Source: CAZWDL01 sp964632995 (GTDB lineage: Bacteria > Bacteroidota > Bacteroidia > Chitinophagales > Saprospiraceae). Taken from it: a stretch of 42,657 nucleotides of DNA. The position numbers and the translations under genes are program-made. The notes under the pieces are model-generated. The model saw only the letters and a list, made by a program, of their open reading frames with translations. It ran no database searches and had not been told where the DNA came from. Position 1 is the first letter of the stretch. Each line of letters begins with the position of its first letter. Shown piece by piece: positions 1-8,575 of this stretch. The DNA is taken from positions 1-42,657 of the forward strand of contig CAZWDL010000062.1 of assembly GCA_964632995.1 (NCBI GenBank). The letters are read 5' to 3'.

Positions 1-1155
1 GCCGGCCCCGGTAGCCAGCACCAGTAGTTCGGGGCTGACGTCGGTGGCGCCGATGAGCGGGGCGGCGATGCCCGCGGCTGTCAAAGCGGCTACGGTAGCC
101 GAGCCCAGCGCGATGCGCAGCGCCGCGGCGATCATCCAGGCCAGAATAAGGGGAGAGATTTGCGTATCGCTGAGGGCATTGGCGATATAGTCCCCTACCC
201 CGCTATCGACCAGCACCTGTTTGAAGGCGCCGCCGGCACCGATGATTAGCAGGATCATGGCGATGGCCTTGACGGATTCGGTCAGGGATTCCATAATGGA
301 TTTCATGGAGCGGCCCAGGCGCAGGCCCAGGGTATAGATGGCAATCAGCAGCGCGATGAGCAGGGCGATAACCGGATCGCCGATAAAACTGAGAAAGCGA
401 TAAGCAAAAGTCTCTTCCGGCAACTGCAGTTTGGCGACAGCCGCTACGCCCATCAACACAACGGGAATCAAAGCCGTAACGAGGCTGACCCAATAGCCGG
501 GGCGCTTTTCCGGCAGTTCTTGGTCGCGAAACAGGTCGGTGCGAAGATCCACCTTAATATTACGGAGGGTGCTGCCGAATACCGGCCCGGCCAGAATAAT
601 GGTCGGTATGGCCAGAATAACGCCGTAGAAAAAGACCAGGGTAACATCGGCCTGATAGATCTGTGCGATGGCCGTCGGCGCCGGGTGCGGTGGCAGAAAC
701 CCGTGGGTAACGGAGAGCGATGCCACCATAGGGATACCAATGTAGAGCAAGGGCAACTGCGTAGAGCGGGCGATCGCGAAAATGACCGGAATGAGCATGA
801 CGAAACCAACAGAATAGAACATGGGCACCCCAACGATGAACCCCGCCAGAATAACGGCCCATTGTATACGCTTCAGCCCGAAACTGCGCACCAGCCGGTC
901 AGTGATTTCATTGGCGGCGCCGCTCTCGGCAATCATGGCGCCCAGCATGGCGCCGAAACCGAGAATGAGCGCCAGATAGCCCAAGGTGCTCCCCACCCCC
1001 GACTGTATAGAGGCGGCTACCTCTTCCACCGGCATCCCTTCCGCCAGGCCTACGCCCAGGGCGACGAGGATAAGCGCCAGAAAGGAATTCAGGCGCAGCA
1101 CCATAATCATGAAGAGCAGTAAAAGGATCCCGAGGGCTACAATTAATAAGGGCAT
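1..1155 (-). CDS. gntP: GntP family gluconate:H+ symporter (partial, C-terminus outside window)
   Basis: Inner-membrane permease that probably imports gluconate or a similar sugar acid with protons. The frame is open from an ATG at 1155 through 385 codons to the window edge, so the C-terminal part (the family is usually about 440-450 residues) is missing. The protein is almost entirely hydrophobic. It carries GntP hallmarks: an N-terminal hydrophobic stretch (PLLIVALGILLLLLFMI), a GFGAMLG motif near residue 65, THGFLPPHPAP near residue 145, and a late IGAGGAFKQVLVDSGVGD block. It follows the gluconokinase gene on the same strand after 48 bases, which supports gluconate as substrate. Related GntP carriers can move other hydroxy acids, so specificity is inferred from the neighbour. 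Confidence 0.9.
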   Translation of the reverse strand, partial: MPLLIVALGILLLLFMIMVLRLNSFLALILVALGVGLAEGMPVEEVAASIQSGVGSTLGYLALILGFGAMLGAMIAESGAANEITDRLVRSFGLKRIQWAVILAGFIVGVPMFYSVGFVMLIPVIFAIARSTQLPLLYIGIPMVASLSVTHGFLPPHPAPTAIAQIYQADVTLVFFYGVILAIPTIILAGPVFGSTLRNIKVDLRTDLFRDQELPEKRPGYWVSLVTALIPVVLMGVAAVAKLQLPEETFAYRFLSFIGDPVIALLIALLIAIYTLGLRLGRSMKSIMESLTESVKAIAMILLIIGAGGAFKQVLVDSGVGDYIANALSDTQISPLILAWMIAAALRIALGSATVAALTAAGIAAPLIGATDVSPELLVLATGAG

Positions 1156-1203
1156 ACAGACAGGTAGTTGGCTTTCGCCAAAAAGATAAGCATTTATTTG
1201 AAT

Positions 1204-2682
1204 TTATAACTTGTCGAAGGCTTCAAAGGAAGCGCGCAACTGTGGATACAGTTCTTTGTATACTTCGTAATACCGCCGATAAGTTTTATTTCGCCCGGGA
1301 TTCGGCGCATAGCAGTCTTCCTCAGGAATAGAAGAAGGATCAGGAATCTTTGCCTGCTCCATTCCAAGTGCCTGTGAAGCCAGCAAAATTGCTCCTCTCG
1401 CCGAAGCGTCTTCTCGCTTTTCCACCAAAAGTGGAAGGTTGAAGATGTCAGACAGTATCTGTTGCCAAAGCGGTGAGCGGATCAGGCCGCCACTCGCCCG
1501 GATAAATTCGAACCGGGCGCCGTTCTCCTCCATGAGTTGCCCTACCTGAAAGAGGTTAAATCCGATGCCTTCCAGCAGAGCGCGAAAGAGATGGCCCTGT
1601 CCGTGCCGGTCGGTCAACCCGACATAGGCGCCGCGGGCGCGTCCGTCCCACACCGGCGCCCGCTCGCCGAGCAGATAGGGCAGGCAAAGCAGACCTTCGG
1701 CGCCGGGCGGTAGCTGTGCCGCCTGCTCCATCAATTTTTCCACAGACCGGTTATCCGCCAATTTTTCCTGGAACCATTCCAGCAAATACCCCCCGTTATT
1801 GACGGGACCACCACAGACGTAGTGTTCTTCATCAAGGATGTAGTTAAAAAGACGTCCTTGTTCGTCTATAAGAGGATGATCGCGGGTAATGCGGATTGCT
1901 CCGCTTGTGCCTATCGTCAGCGCGACGGCGCCCGGTTCCATCACACCGCTGCCCAGGTTGGCCAGACAGCCGTCACTGGCGCCGATGACGACGGGGGTTC
2001 CCGGGTCAATGCCCAGGCGGGCTGCTATCTCCGGATGCATGCTGCGGCACACCGTCGTGGTTTTCACCGGAGCCGGCAGCTGTTCGATCCGTACCCCCGC
2101 CTCCTGCAGCGCCGGAGCGTACCACTCCTTATTGATAATATCAAAGAGCCCGGTAGCCGATGCGTCGGATTCATCGATCAGGAAACGGCCGATCCAGCGT
2201 TGAAGCAGAAATGATTTGATGGTGGCGATGTGCGCCGCCTTGCTATAAGGTGTGAATCCCGTTTCCCGCATCCAGATCAGCTTGCACAGCGGCGACATGG
2301 GGTGCAGCGGCGTGCCGGTCGCTTCGTAGATCTGTTGTCCCTGCTTGCTGTTTCTCAGGCGCTGCGCCTGCCCGGCGCTGCGCTGGTCGGCCCAGGTGAG
2401 CATGGGTGCGAGGGGATCGCCGCTTTCATCAAGTAGCAGCAGGCTGTGCATGGCGCTGCTGAACGACAAGGCGAGCAGCTGTTTACCGAGCTGCTCAATG
2501 ACAGCCGCAACTACATCTTCTACCGCTTCGGCGACGACCTTTGCATCCTGCTCGCGCCGGCCTGGGCGAGGTTGATGCATGGGATAGCTGCGACTAGTCT
2601 GGGCTATAATCTGTCCTTCGGGAGTAGTAGCAAGTGTTTTGGCACTGGAGGTGCCGATATCGATACCGAGCAGGTATTCCAT
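1204..2682 (-). CDS. gntK: FGGY-family gluconokinase
   Basis: Cytoplasmic sugar kinase of the FGGY family, 492 residues, predicted to phosphorylate gluconate to 6-phosphogluconate with ATP. The first ATP-binding motif GIDIGTSSAKT lies at residues 5-15 and the second-domain phosphate motif IGTSGAIR near residue 255. Family signatures TWADQRS, GASDGCLANLG and the late ASGGLIRSPLWQQILSDIF are present. The ATG at 2682 puts the GIDIGTS motif at the usual distance from the N-terminus; an upstream in-frame ATG at 2781 would add 33 residues unlike the family. The gene directly precedes the GntP permease on the same strand, so the two probably form a gluconate operon. Xylulokinases are close relatives, so the substrate assignment rests partly on context. 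Confidence 0.85.
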   Translation of the reverse strand: MEYLLGIDIGTSSAKTLATTPEGQIIAQTSRSYPMHQPRPGRREQDAKVVAEAVEDVVAAVIEQLGKQLLALSFSSAMHSLLLLDESGDPLAPMLTWADQRSAGQAQRLRNSKQGQQIYEATGTPLHPMSPLCKLIWMRETGFTPYSKAAHIATIKSFLLQRWIGRFLIDESDASATGLFDIINKEWYAPALQEAGVRIEQLPAPVKTTTVCRSMHPEIAARLGIDPGTPVVIGASDGCLANLGSGVMEPGAVALTIGTSGAIRITRDHPLIDEQGRLFNYILDEEHYVCGGPVNNGGYLLEWFQEKLADNRSVEKLMEQAAQLPPGAEGLLCLPYLLGERAPVWDGRARGAYVGLTDRHGQGHLFRALLEGIGFNLFQVGQLMEENGARFEFIRASGGLIRSPLWQQILSDIFNLPLLVEKREDASARGAILLASQALGMEQAKIPDPSSIPEEDCYAPNPGRNKTYRRYYEVYKELYPQLRASFEAFDKL

Positions 2683-2814
2683 TAGGATTGCTTTTGATGA
2701 ATACCCAAGAATACAAAATAGCCGGGAGGTTCCCGAAAAAGAGTTGGTGAGATGAATGCGCGGGGGATAAAGCAGCAACATTTTTAGTTACCGGTACTGC
2801 CCATTCCCCATTCC

Positions 2815-3975
2815 CTAATACCCTCTGTAAAAATTGGACAAATAATCCGCCACCTGATCATAGATGCCGGCGGTGACTTCAACGAAGAGGTCCTGCGGCG
2901 GCGGCGGCATCACCTCACGGCGGTTGCGCAGGCGTCGTTTATCCTCCTCCGTGAGGGCGCGTTCGTCGCCATTGTAGTAGCCCCAGTAGTCGATCCAGGT
3001 GAAGCTGCCGGAGAACTTTTCCTGGGCCAGCATTGTCTCAGTGCCGGCCTGAATGATGCGGCAGTCGAGCAGAGCGCGGGAGTTTAGTTGTTTTTCGAAA
3101 AGGTGAACTTCCGCCTTGACCGTGCCGTAGACATCCTTCTGGACCTTTTCTCCGTCCTCCACTACTTCCACCTGCCCGACGACCACGCTGTCCTGCTGCC
3201 GTTTCTGAACAGTTTCCTTGATGTAAGCATCCCCGATGACGAAGTCGTCGAAGACCATATCAATGTAATGATCCGGTTGCAGGTCGATGGCCCGGGCCTC
3301 CTCATTGCTGTAGAATTCGATGAAGGGGCTGACCCGGCGGCTGTGGAGGAACTCCATAAGCTTGTTGTAGAAGAACTCGTTGCTCACATCCAGATGCCGG
3401 GAGGGCATGGGAATAGGGTTGACCACGACGTAGAGCGTAGCCAGGTCGCGGCTTTCCAAGGCGAGGTTTTCGGCATTTTTGAAGCCGGGAGAGAGTTCCT
3501 CCGCGCGGCTGAAGTGCCCGTAGGCTTCCTTAGCGGCGGCACGGTCGCCACGCCGGGCGGCGGGCATCAGCTGATCTCCCAGAATATAATGTACTTCGGC
3601 GGCCTTGCGGCTCGTTTCTTCGTATTCGGAGGTGAATAAGCGAAGGCCGGAAATCACCTGATCGGCAGCGGGCGAGCGCTTGATTTCATCGTACGCCTTA
3701 TTTAGCTGATCGTAATAAGTAAGGATATCTTCCCAGCGGAGTGGGTCATTGCTATTGCGCAGCTGACGAATGCGATCCAGGTTGTAGTCTACTAAGCGGG
3801 GGTAGGCCTCGGCCAGCACTTCCTGAGCATTTTTATTATTTGGGCTTTTGCGCAGCCGTTCCACGGCCGTCAGGACGGCCTCGTAGTAATTGCCTTGTTC
3901 CAGCGCCTTTTTCCCGGACTTACAGCCGGCGAGAAAAAGAACCAGGAGTAGCGAAATTCGGATAGAGATGTTCAT
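2815..3975 (-). CDS. Hypothetical lipoprotein
   Basis: Unrecognised 386-residue lipoprotein. The N-terminus has a hydrophobic signal sequence ending in the lipobox LAGC, with Cys18 as the predicted lipidation site. Residues 20-180 are helical and TPR-like (EQGNYYEAVLTAVERLRK, then a second repeat-like segment around YGHFSRAEELSPGFKNAE). The C-terminal half has alternating hydrophobic and charged stretches that suggest beta strands (DYIDMVFDDF-like and VYGTVKAEVHLF), and ends with an aromatic tail. It probably sits in the outer membrane or periplasm. The start ATG at 3975 has a TATATTTG -7 element about 30 bases upstream. No function is proposed. Confidence 0.8.
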   Translation of the reverse strand: MNISIRISLLLVLFLAGCKSGKKALEQGNYYEAVLTAVERLRKSPNNKNAQEVLAEAYPRLVDYNLDRIRQLRNSNDPLRWEDILTYYDQLNKAYDEIKRSPAADQVISGLRLFTSEYEETSRKAAEVHYILGDQLMPAARRGDRAAAKEAYGHFSRAEELSPGFKNAENLALESRDLATLYVVVNPIPMPSRHLDVSNEFFYNKLMEFLHSRRVSPFIEFYSNEEARAIDLQPDHYIDMVFDDFVIGDAYIKETVQKRQQDSVVVGQVEVVEDGEKVQKDVYGTVKAEVHLFEKQLNSRALLDCRIIQAGTETMLAQEKFSGSFTWIDYWGYYNGDERALTEEDKRRLRNRREVMPPPPQDLFVEVTAGIYDQVADYLSNFYRGY

Positions 3976-4005
3976 TTCGAATGAGCCTGTTTGTTATCAC
4001 CATGG

Positions 4006-4013
4006 CAAATATA
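4006..4013 (-). promoter_or_regulatory. Bacteroidota -7 element upstream of the lipoprotein gene
   Basis: On the minus strand these bases read TATATTTG, matching the Bacteroidota -7 consensus TAnnTTTG. It lies 30 bases before the lipoprotein ATG, which leaves a short leader. No clear -33 TTTG is visible at the right spacing. Confidence 0.5.
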
Positions 4014-4165
4014 GCATAAGTTTGGCCCGGATGGTGACTTCCGGATAAGCAGCTCACCCTTTTATCCACACTTTTTTTATTCCCGGAAATGCCATTATCT
4101 CTCTCCCCTTGATTTCGGAGCTTCCTTTCATGCCCGGATGCCGGGGTTTTGTTTGTCTCCTTCGG

Positions 4166-5041
4166 TCAGGGTAGCCATCGTTCCCGGTGTTCTCTGACAA
4201 ATTGACGAAAAGAAGTAGGGGACAGATTCATCTTGCGCCATATCTTATTATTCTTGCGGGGAGCCTCCTCCCAGCGAGGCAGGTAATGCAGCAGGGTCAT
4301 GATGAAGGCCCTAGGCAGGGCTGCTCCCTCTTTCCAGGTACGCCACATGAAATACAGGGGATTGGGTGATTCGTAGCGAATCGGGCGTCCCAGTTCCTCC
4401 GATAGTATTTTCGCCATTTCCGCGAAGGTCAGGTTTTCCGGTCCGGTCAGGTCAATGGCTACATTGCGGTAATCTGCCGGATGGAGCAGGGCCTCCGCGG
4501 CTACGCGGGCGATATCGCGCGCATCGACGGGGTTGAAAAGCGCCTCGCCGGCAGGTAGGAAGATCCGGTCCTGCTCCCTGATTCCTTCTCGCAGTGTAGT
4601 AGTGAAATTCTGCATAAAATAACTGGGCCGCAGGAAAGTGTAGGGCAGCCCGCTCTTACCAATCAGCTCTTCGATTTTATGGTGGGGTATCCAGGATTGC
4701 CGGTCGGCCCCCTGCACGGAGAGAAATACGACCTGCTCGATCCCGGAATGGGCAGCTGCATCGATCAGGGGAGCGAAATAACGGGAGACGTCGGCCAGCG
4801 CCGGGGGGCGCAGGAGGAAGAGCCGGTCCGCCTCCTCCAGAATAGCGAAGGAAGCCGGTTCGGCAAAGTCGAACCGGACGATTTCCATATCGGGAGCGGG
4901 TAGTATTTCCCGGGCCTGCATCGGATGTCGGACACCCGCCAGGATGCGGTGCTGTACCTTTCCCCGGTTGAGCAATTGGCGGATGAGAGGCGATCCGATA
5001 TTTCCCGTCGCCCCGGTGATCAGAAAAGTGGATCTTTTCAT
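4166..5041 (-). CDS. NmrA-like NAD(P)-binding Rossmann protein
   Basis: Atypical short-chain dehydrogenase of the NmrA/azoreductase-like group, 291 residues. The N-terminal dinucleotide motif GATGNIGS appears within the first 20 residues, followed by a strand ending in a conserved acidic position (EIVRFDF) and the segment VVFLSVQGAD, where typical SDR proteins have their Ser/Tyr region. The family includes NAD(P)H-dependent quinone reductases and redox-sensing regulators; substrate unknown here. The ATG at 5041 is chosen; a TTG two codons upstream is also in frame. Downstream starts would remove the nucleotide-binding motif. The start is only a few bases after the T-run of the infB terminator, so expression may depend on readthrough. 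Confidence 0.8.
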   Translation of the reverse strand: MKRSTFLITGATGNIGSPLIRQLLNRGKVQHRILAGVRHPMQAREILPAPDMEIVRFDFAEPASFAILEEADRLFLLRPPALADVSRYFAPLIDAAAHSGIEQVVFLSVQGADRQSWIPHHKIEELIGKSGLPYTFLRPSYFMQNFTTTLREGIREQDRIFLPAGEALFNPVDARDIARVAAEALLHPADYRNVAIDLTGPENLTFAEMAKILSEELGRPIRYESPNPLYFMWRTWKEGAALPRAFIMTLLHYLPRWEEAPRKNNKIWRKMNLSPTSFRQFVREHRERWLP

Positions 5042-5045
5042 GGTC

Positions 5046-5082
5046 AAAAAAAAGCGGCGCTCGCAAATACGGGCGCCGCTTT
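5046..5082 (-). terminator. Intrinsic terminator of infB
   Basis: On the minus strand a 10-base stem (AAAGCGGCGC at 5082-5073 pairing with 5060-5051) with a 12-base loop is followed by a run of eight T (5053-5046). It begins 23 bases after the infB stop codon, a textbook Rho-independent terminator. The T-run ends five bases before the ATG of the next gene on the same strand. Confidence 0.88.
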
Positions 5083-5104
5083 TATAATTTCGTTTCGCAA
5101 TATT

Positions 5105-8100
5105 TTACTTCAGTTTCTGCTTCACCTCGACGATCTCGTAGCCTTCGATGGTGTCGCCCACTTTAATGTCATTGTAGTTTTCAATGGACAAGCCGCATTC
5201 CAATCCGGCGCGTACTTCCTTGACATCGTCCTTGAAGCGCTTGAGTGAAGCGATCTTGCCGTGTTGTCCTTCTCTGGTAGGATAGACTACGATACCATTC
5301 CGGATAAGTCGGATATTGGTATTGCGAGTGAATTTCCCATCCTGGACATAGCAACCGGCGACGGTTCCGATGCGGCTGATCTTGAACACATTGCGAACTT
5401 CCATTTCGCCGACGATATTCTCTTCCTTCGTCGGTTCCAGCATACCTTCGATGGCCATTTTGACCTCTTCGATGGCCTCATAGATAATGGAGTAGGTTCT
5501 GATCTGCACGCCTTCCTGCTCCGCCAGCCGGCGGGCTCCACCGGAGGGGCGCACCTGGAAGCCGATGATGATGGCATCCGAAGCGGAGGCCAGCATGACA
5601 TCGGATTCGATGATCTGGCCGACGGCTTTGTGGATGACGTTGACCTGTACGGTTTCCTGCGACAGCTTAATCAGCGAGTCAGAGAGGGCTTCGACCGAGC
5701 CGTCCACATCACCTTTAACGATGAGGTTAAGCTCTTTGAAGTTACCCAGCGCCAGGCGGCGTCCGATCTCATCGAGGCTGATTCGTTTGGTTGCCCGGGT
5801 AGCCTGTTCGCGCGATATTTGTCCGCGTTTGGAGGCAATGTGACGTGCTTCCTGTTCGTTTTCAGCGACTTTGAAACGTTCGCCGGCCTGCGGTGCACCG
5901 TCAAGACCCAGCACCAGGGTAGGCTGCGAAGGCCCTACGGATTCGACCCGTTGACCGCGTTCGTTGAACATGGCCTTGACCCGGCCGGAAAATTCTCCGG
6001 AGACAATTGGGTCGCCGATTTCCAGAGTACCGGTTTGCACCAGTATTTTGGTGACATAACCTCTACCTCTGTCTAGCGAAGCTTCGATCACTGCGCCGAT
6101 GGCTTCGCGATCGGGATTGGCTTGCAATTCGAGCAGTTCGGCTTCGAGTAATACTTTTTCCAGCAATTCGTCAATACCCTGTCCGGTTTTGGCCGAGATA
6201 TCCTGTGATTGGTATTTACCACCCCATTCTTCAACCAGGAAATTCATAGAGGCGAGTTCCTGCTTTATGCGTTCGGGTTCTGCGCCCGGCTTATCGATCT
6301 TGTTGATGGCAAAGACGATGGGCACACCGGCAGCCTGTGCGTGGCTGATGGCCTCTTTGGTTTGCGGCATGATGCTGTCGTCAGCTGCGATGATGACGAT
6401 GGCGATATCCGTCACTTTGGCGCCGCGGGCGCGCATAGCGGTAAAGGCTTCGTGCCCCGGTGTATCGAGGAAGGTGGCCGATTTCCCTTCGCTGCCGACC
6501 GGCACTTCGTAAGCGCCTATGTGCTGGGTAATACCCCCGGCCTCACCAGATACTACGTTGGCTTTGCGGATATGATCGAGCAGGGAAGTTTTACCGTGAT
6601 CGACGTGCCCCATAACGGTGACGATCGGAGCCCTGGGCTGCAGATCCTCTTCTGCATCAAAAATTTCTTCTTCCTCTTCCTCTTGTTCTTCAACACTGAG
6701 GAATTCTACTTCGTGCTCGAATTCTTCGGCGACCAGTTCAATCACTTCGGCGTCAAGGCGCTGGTTGATCGAAACGATGATGCCGAGATTCATACAGGTA
6801 GTAATAACATCCGTTACCCCGACATCCATCAGGTTAGCCAGTTCCTGAACGGAAATAAACTCCGTCACCTGCAACTTGCCAGATTCCTTTTCGGCCTGTA
6901 TTGCCTCTTCTTTTTCCCGCATGCGTTCGCGTTTGTCACGCGACAGGCGCTGGCGTTTCTTTTTGCCGCCGCTACCGGAGATGCGGGCCATAGTGGCCTT
7001 GATTTTTTCTTCAATTTCCTTCTGGGAAACCTCTTTGACCTCTTCTCTTTTCTTGGAAGAACGGCGACGGCTTCCTCCTCCGGCACCTTTCTTACGATCT
7101 ACCGGCACCTTTTTACGGCGGCGGCGGCGTTTGCGGCGACCAGTTTCTTCTTCTTTCTCCTTTTTATCTTCAGTCTTTTTCTTCTTCTTTTTCGGCTTGC
7201 TGAATTTATCGGTATCGATCTTGCCGAGAATTTTCAGGCCGCGCAGTTCCGGCGCTTCGGCCCGAACCACTTCTTCGCCTTCTTTTTTCTTTTCCTCCTT
7301 CTCTTCCGTTTTTTCTGCAGCTTTTTCTGCAGCGGGTTGCTCCGCTTTTTTGGCGGGTTGTTCCGCTTTCTCTTTTTGGGGTTCCTCCTTAGCTTCTACA
7401 GCAGGCTTTTCTTTCTTACGCTCCTCTTTTTCAGGAGCTTTTTCCTTCTGCTCCGGAGCTTTAGCGGTCTCCTTTTTCTGCTCCGGTTCTTTCTCGGTTG
7501 CTTTTTTAGCCTCGGTTTTCTGCTTAGCGGGTTGCTTTTTCGGTTTTTCTTCTTCTTTCTCTTTTGCGGGCGCTTTCTCTTCTACGACTTCCGCTTCCTT
7601 TTTCGGCGCCTTAGCTTCCGTTTTTTCAGGCTTAGCTTCCGCTTTTTCAGGCTTAGCTTCCGCTTTTTCAGGTTTGGCCTCAGCCGCTTTTTCTTCTTTC
7701 TCTTTGGCTGCCTGGGCCTCCGCCGTCTTTTTAGCCGCTTCTTCTTTCTTGGCCGCTTCTTTTTCCGCTGCCTCCTTTTCAGATTGGGGGCGCAGGCGAT
7801 TACTTAGGTCTATTTTACCCACCACTTTCAAGCGTGGAGCTATGCGACTAGGCTCCCCTGCGGGTTGTTCTTCTTTTTCAACCTTCTTTTGTTCAGGCTT
7901 GATTTCCTGCTCGGCGGGTTGCTTCTTGGCAAAAATTTTGTCTTTGTCTTCCGCACTTTTTCTATCGGCGACCTTGGATTGATCACCGGAAGCGGGGGCT
8001 GCTTCTTTCTGGCTTCTGCCGATTACAAGCTGATTGGCTTTGATAGCAATTTCCTTGGACTTCTGAAATTCCTTCAACAACTCGGTGTACATCTCATCGG

Positions 8101-8215
8101 TCACCTTGGCGGTAGGCTTGTTTTCAATATCGTAACCATTGTCGTTGAGGTATTCAACGATGGTGGTCGTACCTACATTTAATTCTTTTGCTATCTTAAC
8201 TAAGCGTTTCGTCAT
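5105..8215 (-). CDS. infB: Translation initiation factor IF-2
   Basis: GTPase that places initiator fMet-tRNA on the 30S ribosomal subunit and promotes 50S joining. At 1036 residues it is a long IF-2. Residues 1-55 form an IF2_N helical domain (LVKIAKELNVGTTTIVEYL). Residues about 70-420 are a low-complexity Lys/Glu/Ala-rich linker. A second IF2_N-like domain follows near 455-515. The G domain starts near residue 530 with GHVDHGKTS (G1), GGITQHIGAYEV (G2), DTPGHEAF (G3), NKID (G4) and SAK (G5). Domains II, III and C2 complete the protein up to IVEVKQKLK. The gene lies downstream of rimP and nusA in the usual order but after an unusual 360-base gap with its own promoter-like element. Confidence 0.98.
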   Translation of the reverse strand: MTKRLVKIAKELNVGTTTIVEYLNDNGYDIENKPTAKVTDEMYTELLKEFQKSKEIAIKANQLVIGRSQKEAAPASGDQSKVADRKSAEDKDKIFAKKQPAEQEIKPEQKKVEKEEQPAGEPSRIAPRLKVVGKIDLSNRLRPQSEKEAAEKEAAKKEEAAKKTAEAQAAKEKEEKAAEAKPEKAEAKPEKAEAKPEKTEAKAPKKEAEVVEEKAPAKEKEEEKPKKQPAKQKTEAKKATEKEPEQKKETAKAPEQKEKAPEKEERKKEKPAVEAKEEPQKEKAEQPAKKAEQPAAEKAAEKTEEKEEKKKEGEEVVRAEAPELRGLKILGKIDTDKFSKPKKKKKKTEDKKEKEEETGRRKRRRRRKKVPVDRKKGAGGGSRRRSSKKREEVKEVSQKEIEEKIKATMARISGSGGKKKRQRLSRDKRERMREKEEAIQAEKESGKLQVTEFISVQELANLMDVGVTDVITTCMNLGIIVSINQRLDAEVIELVAEEFEHEVEFLSVEEQEEEEEEIFDAEEDLQPRAPIVTVMGHVDHGKTSLLDHIRKANVVSGEAGGITQHIGAYEVPVGSEGKSATFLDTPGHEAFTAMRARGAKVTDIAIVIIAADDSIMPQTKEAISHAQAAGVPIVFAINKIDKPGAEPERIKQELASMNFLVEEWGGKYQSQDISAKTGQGIDELLEKVLLEAELLELQANPDREAIGAVIEASLDRGRGYVTKILVQTGTLEIGDPIVSGEFSGRVKAMFNERGQRVESVGPSQPTLVLGLDGAPQAGERFKVAENEQEARHIASKRGQISREQATRATKRISLDEIGRRLALGNFKELNLIVKGDVDGSVEALSDSLIKLSQETVQVNVIHKAVGQIIESDVMLASASDAIIIGFQVRPSGGARRLAEQEGVQIRTYSIIYEAIEEVKMAIEGMLEPTKEENIVGEMEVRNVFKISRIGTVAGCYVQDGKFTRNTNIRLIRNGIVVYPTREGQHGKIASLKRFKDDVKEVRAGLECGLSIENYNDIKVGDTIEGYEIVEVKQKLK
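7610..7675 (-). repeat. 21-base tandem repeat inside the infB linker
   Basis: Three nearly identical 21-base units encode repeats of the seven-residue unit KPEKAEA in the IF-2 linker, around residues 180-202. A fourth, diverged unit borders them. It is an in-frame coding repeat and probably varies in copy number between strains. Confidence 0.75.
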
Positions 8216-8355
8216 TATTGTTATTTAGTACTTTCGCTGATGTTCATTTCTGGCAGGCATAAGCGCTTTTTGAAAAGACACCTTCTCTTTTTCATCTAAG
8301 AAAAGACTTGTTTTCCAAAGCTTTTGCCCATCTGATTAATGATGAACACAAAGCA

Positions 8356-8388
8356 CAGCTTTCAGAGCGGCTGGTGCTCTGAAAGCTG
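8356..8388 (-). promoter_or_regulatory. Perfect hairpin in the infB leader
   Basis: Bases 8356-8368 and 8376-8388 are exact reverse complements (13 pairs, stem CAGCTTTCAGAGC, 7-base loop). It falls about 20 bases after the expected start point of the infB promoter. No T-run follows on either strand, so it is not a standard terminator; a leader structure or protein-binding site is possible. Confidence 0.55.
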
Positions 8389-8416
8389 AACGTTTCGTCA
8401 GATTGACTTCGTGGTG

Positions 8417-8424
8417 CAAAGATA
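8417..8424 (-). promoter_or_regulatory. Bacteroidota -7 element upstream of infB
   Basis: The minus strand reads TATCTTTG, an exact match to TAnnTTTG. It lies between nusA and infB and would give infB its own transcript with a leader of about 200 bases. A -33 TTTG was not found at the expected distance. Confidence 0.5.
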
Positions 8425-8469
8425 ACAGGAAAAAAGGGCTATTCCATACTTATTTCCTGAATTCTGTGT

Positions 8470-8496
8470 AAAACAGCGGTTAAAACCTGCTGTTTT
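8470..8496 (-). terminator. Possible terminator after nusA
   Basis: AAAACAGC at one end pairs with GCTGTTTT at the other, extended by an inner GGTT/AACC pairing. Four to five T follow on either strand. It lies about 80 bases beyond the nusA stop codon, before the infB promoter element. Confidence 0.5.
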
Positions 8497-8575
8497 TAAG
8501 CCACTTAACTATGCAACGAACACAAACCTATGTAAAAGAGTTCGTTTTAATTTCACCGAAGGCATCCCTCCGGAA

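Larger units (their letters stand above)
8216..8575 (-). other. nusA-infB intergenic region and infB leader
   Basis: This 360-base gap holds no gene that I can support. Read in the minus direction it contains a nusA terminator candidate (8496-8470), a TATCTTTG promoter element (8424-8417), a perfect 13-base-pair hairpin (8388-8356) and then about 140 bases of plain leader up to the infB ATG. In many bacteria nusA and infB are separated by few bases, so infB here may have a separate transcript with a structured leader. Confidence 0.6.

Noticed and set aside
203..1189. Several open frames on both strands over the first 1.2 kb
   Set aside because: They lie out of frame over the GntP permease, whose own frame is continuous, hydrophobic and carries family motifs.
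6209..7982. Long plus-strand open frames (up to 532 codons) opposite infB
   Set aside because: They are made of Phe, Leu and Ser runs that mirror the Lys/Glu-rich linker of IF-2; codon complementarity explains them.
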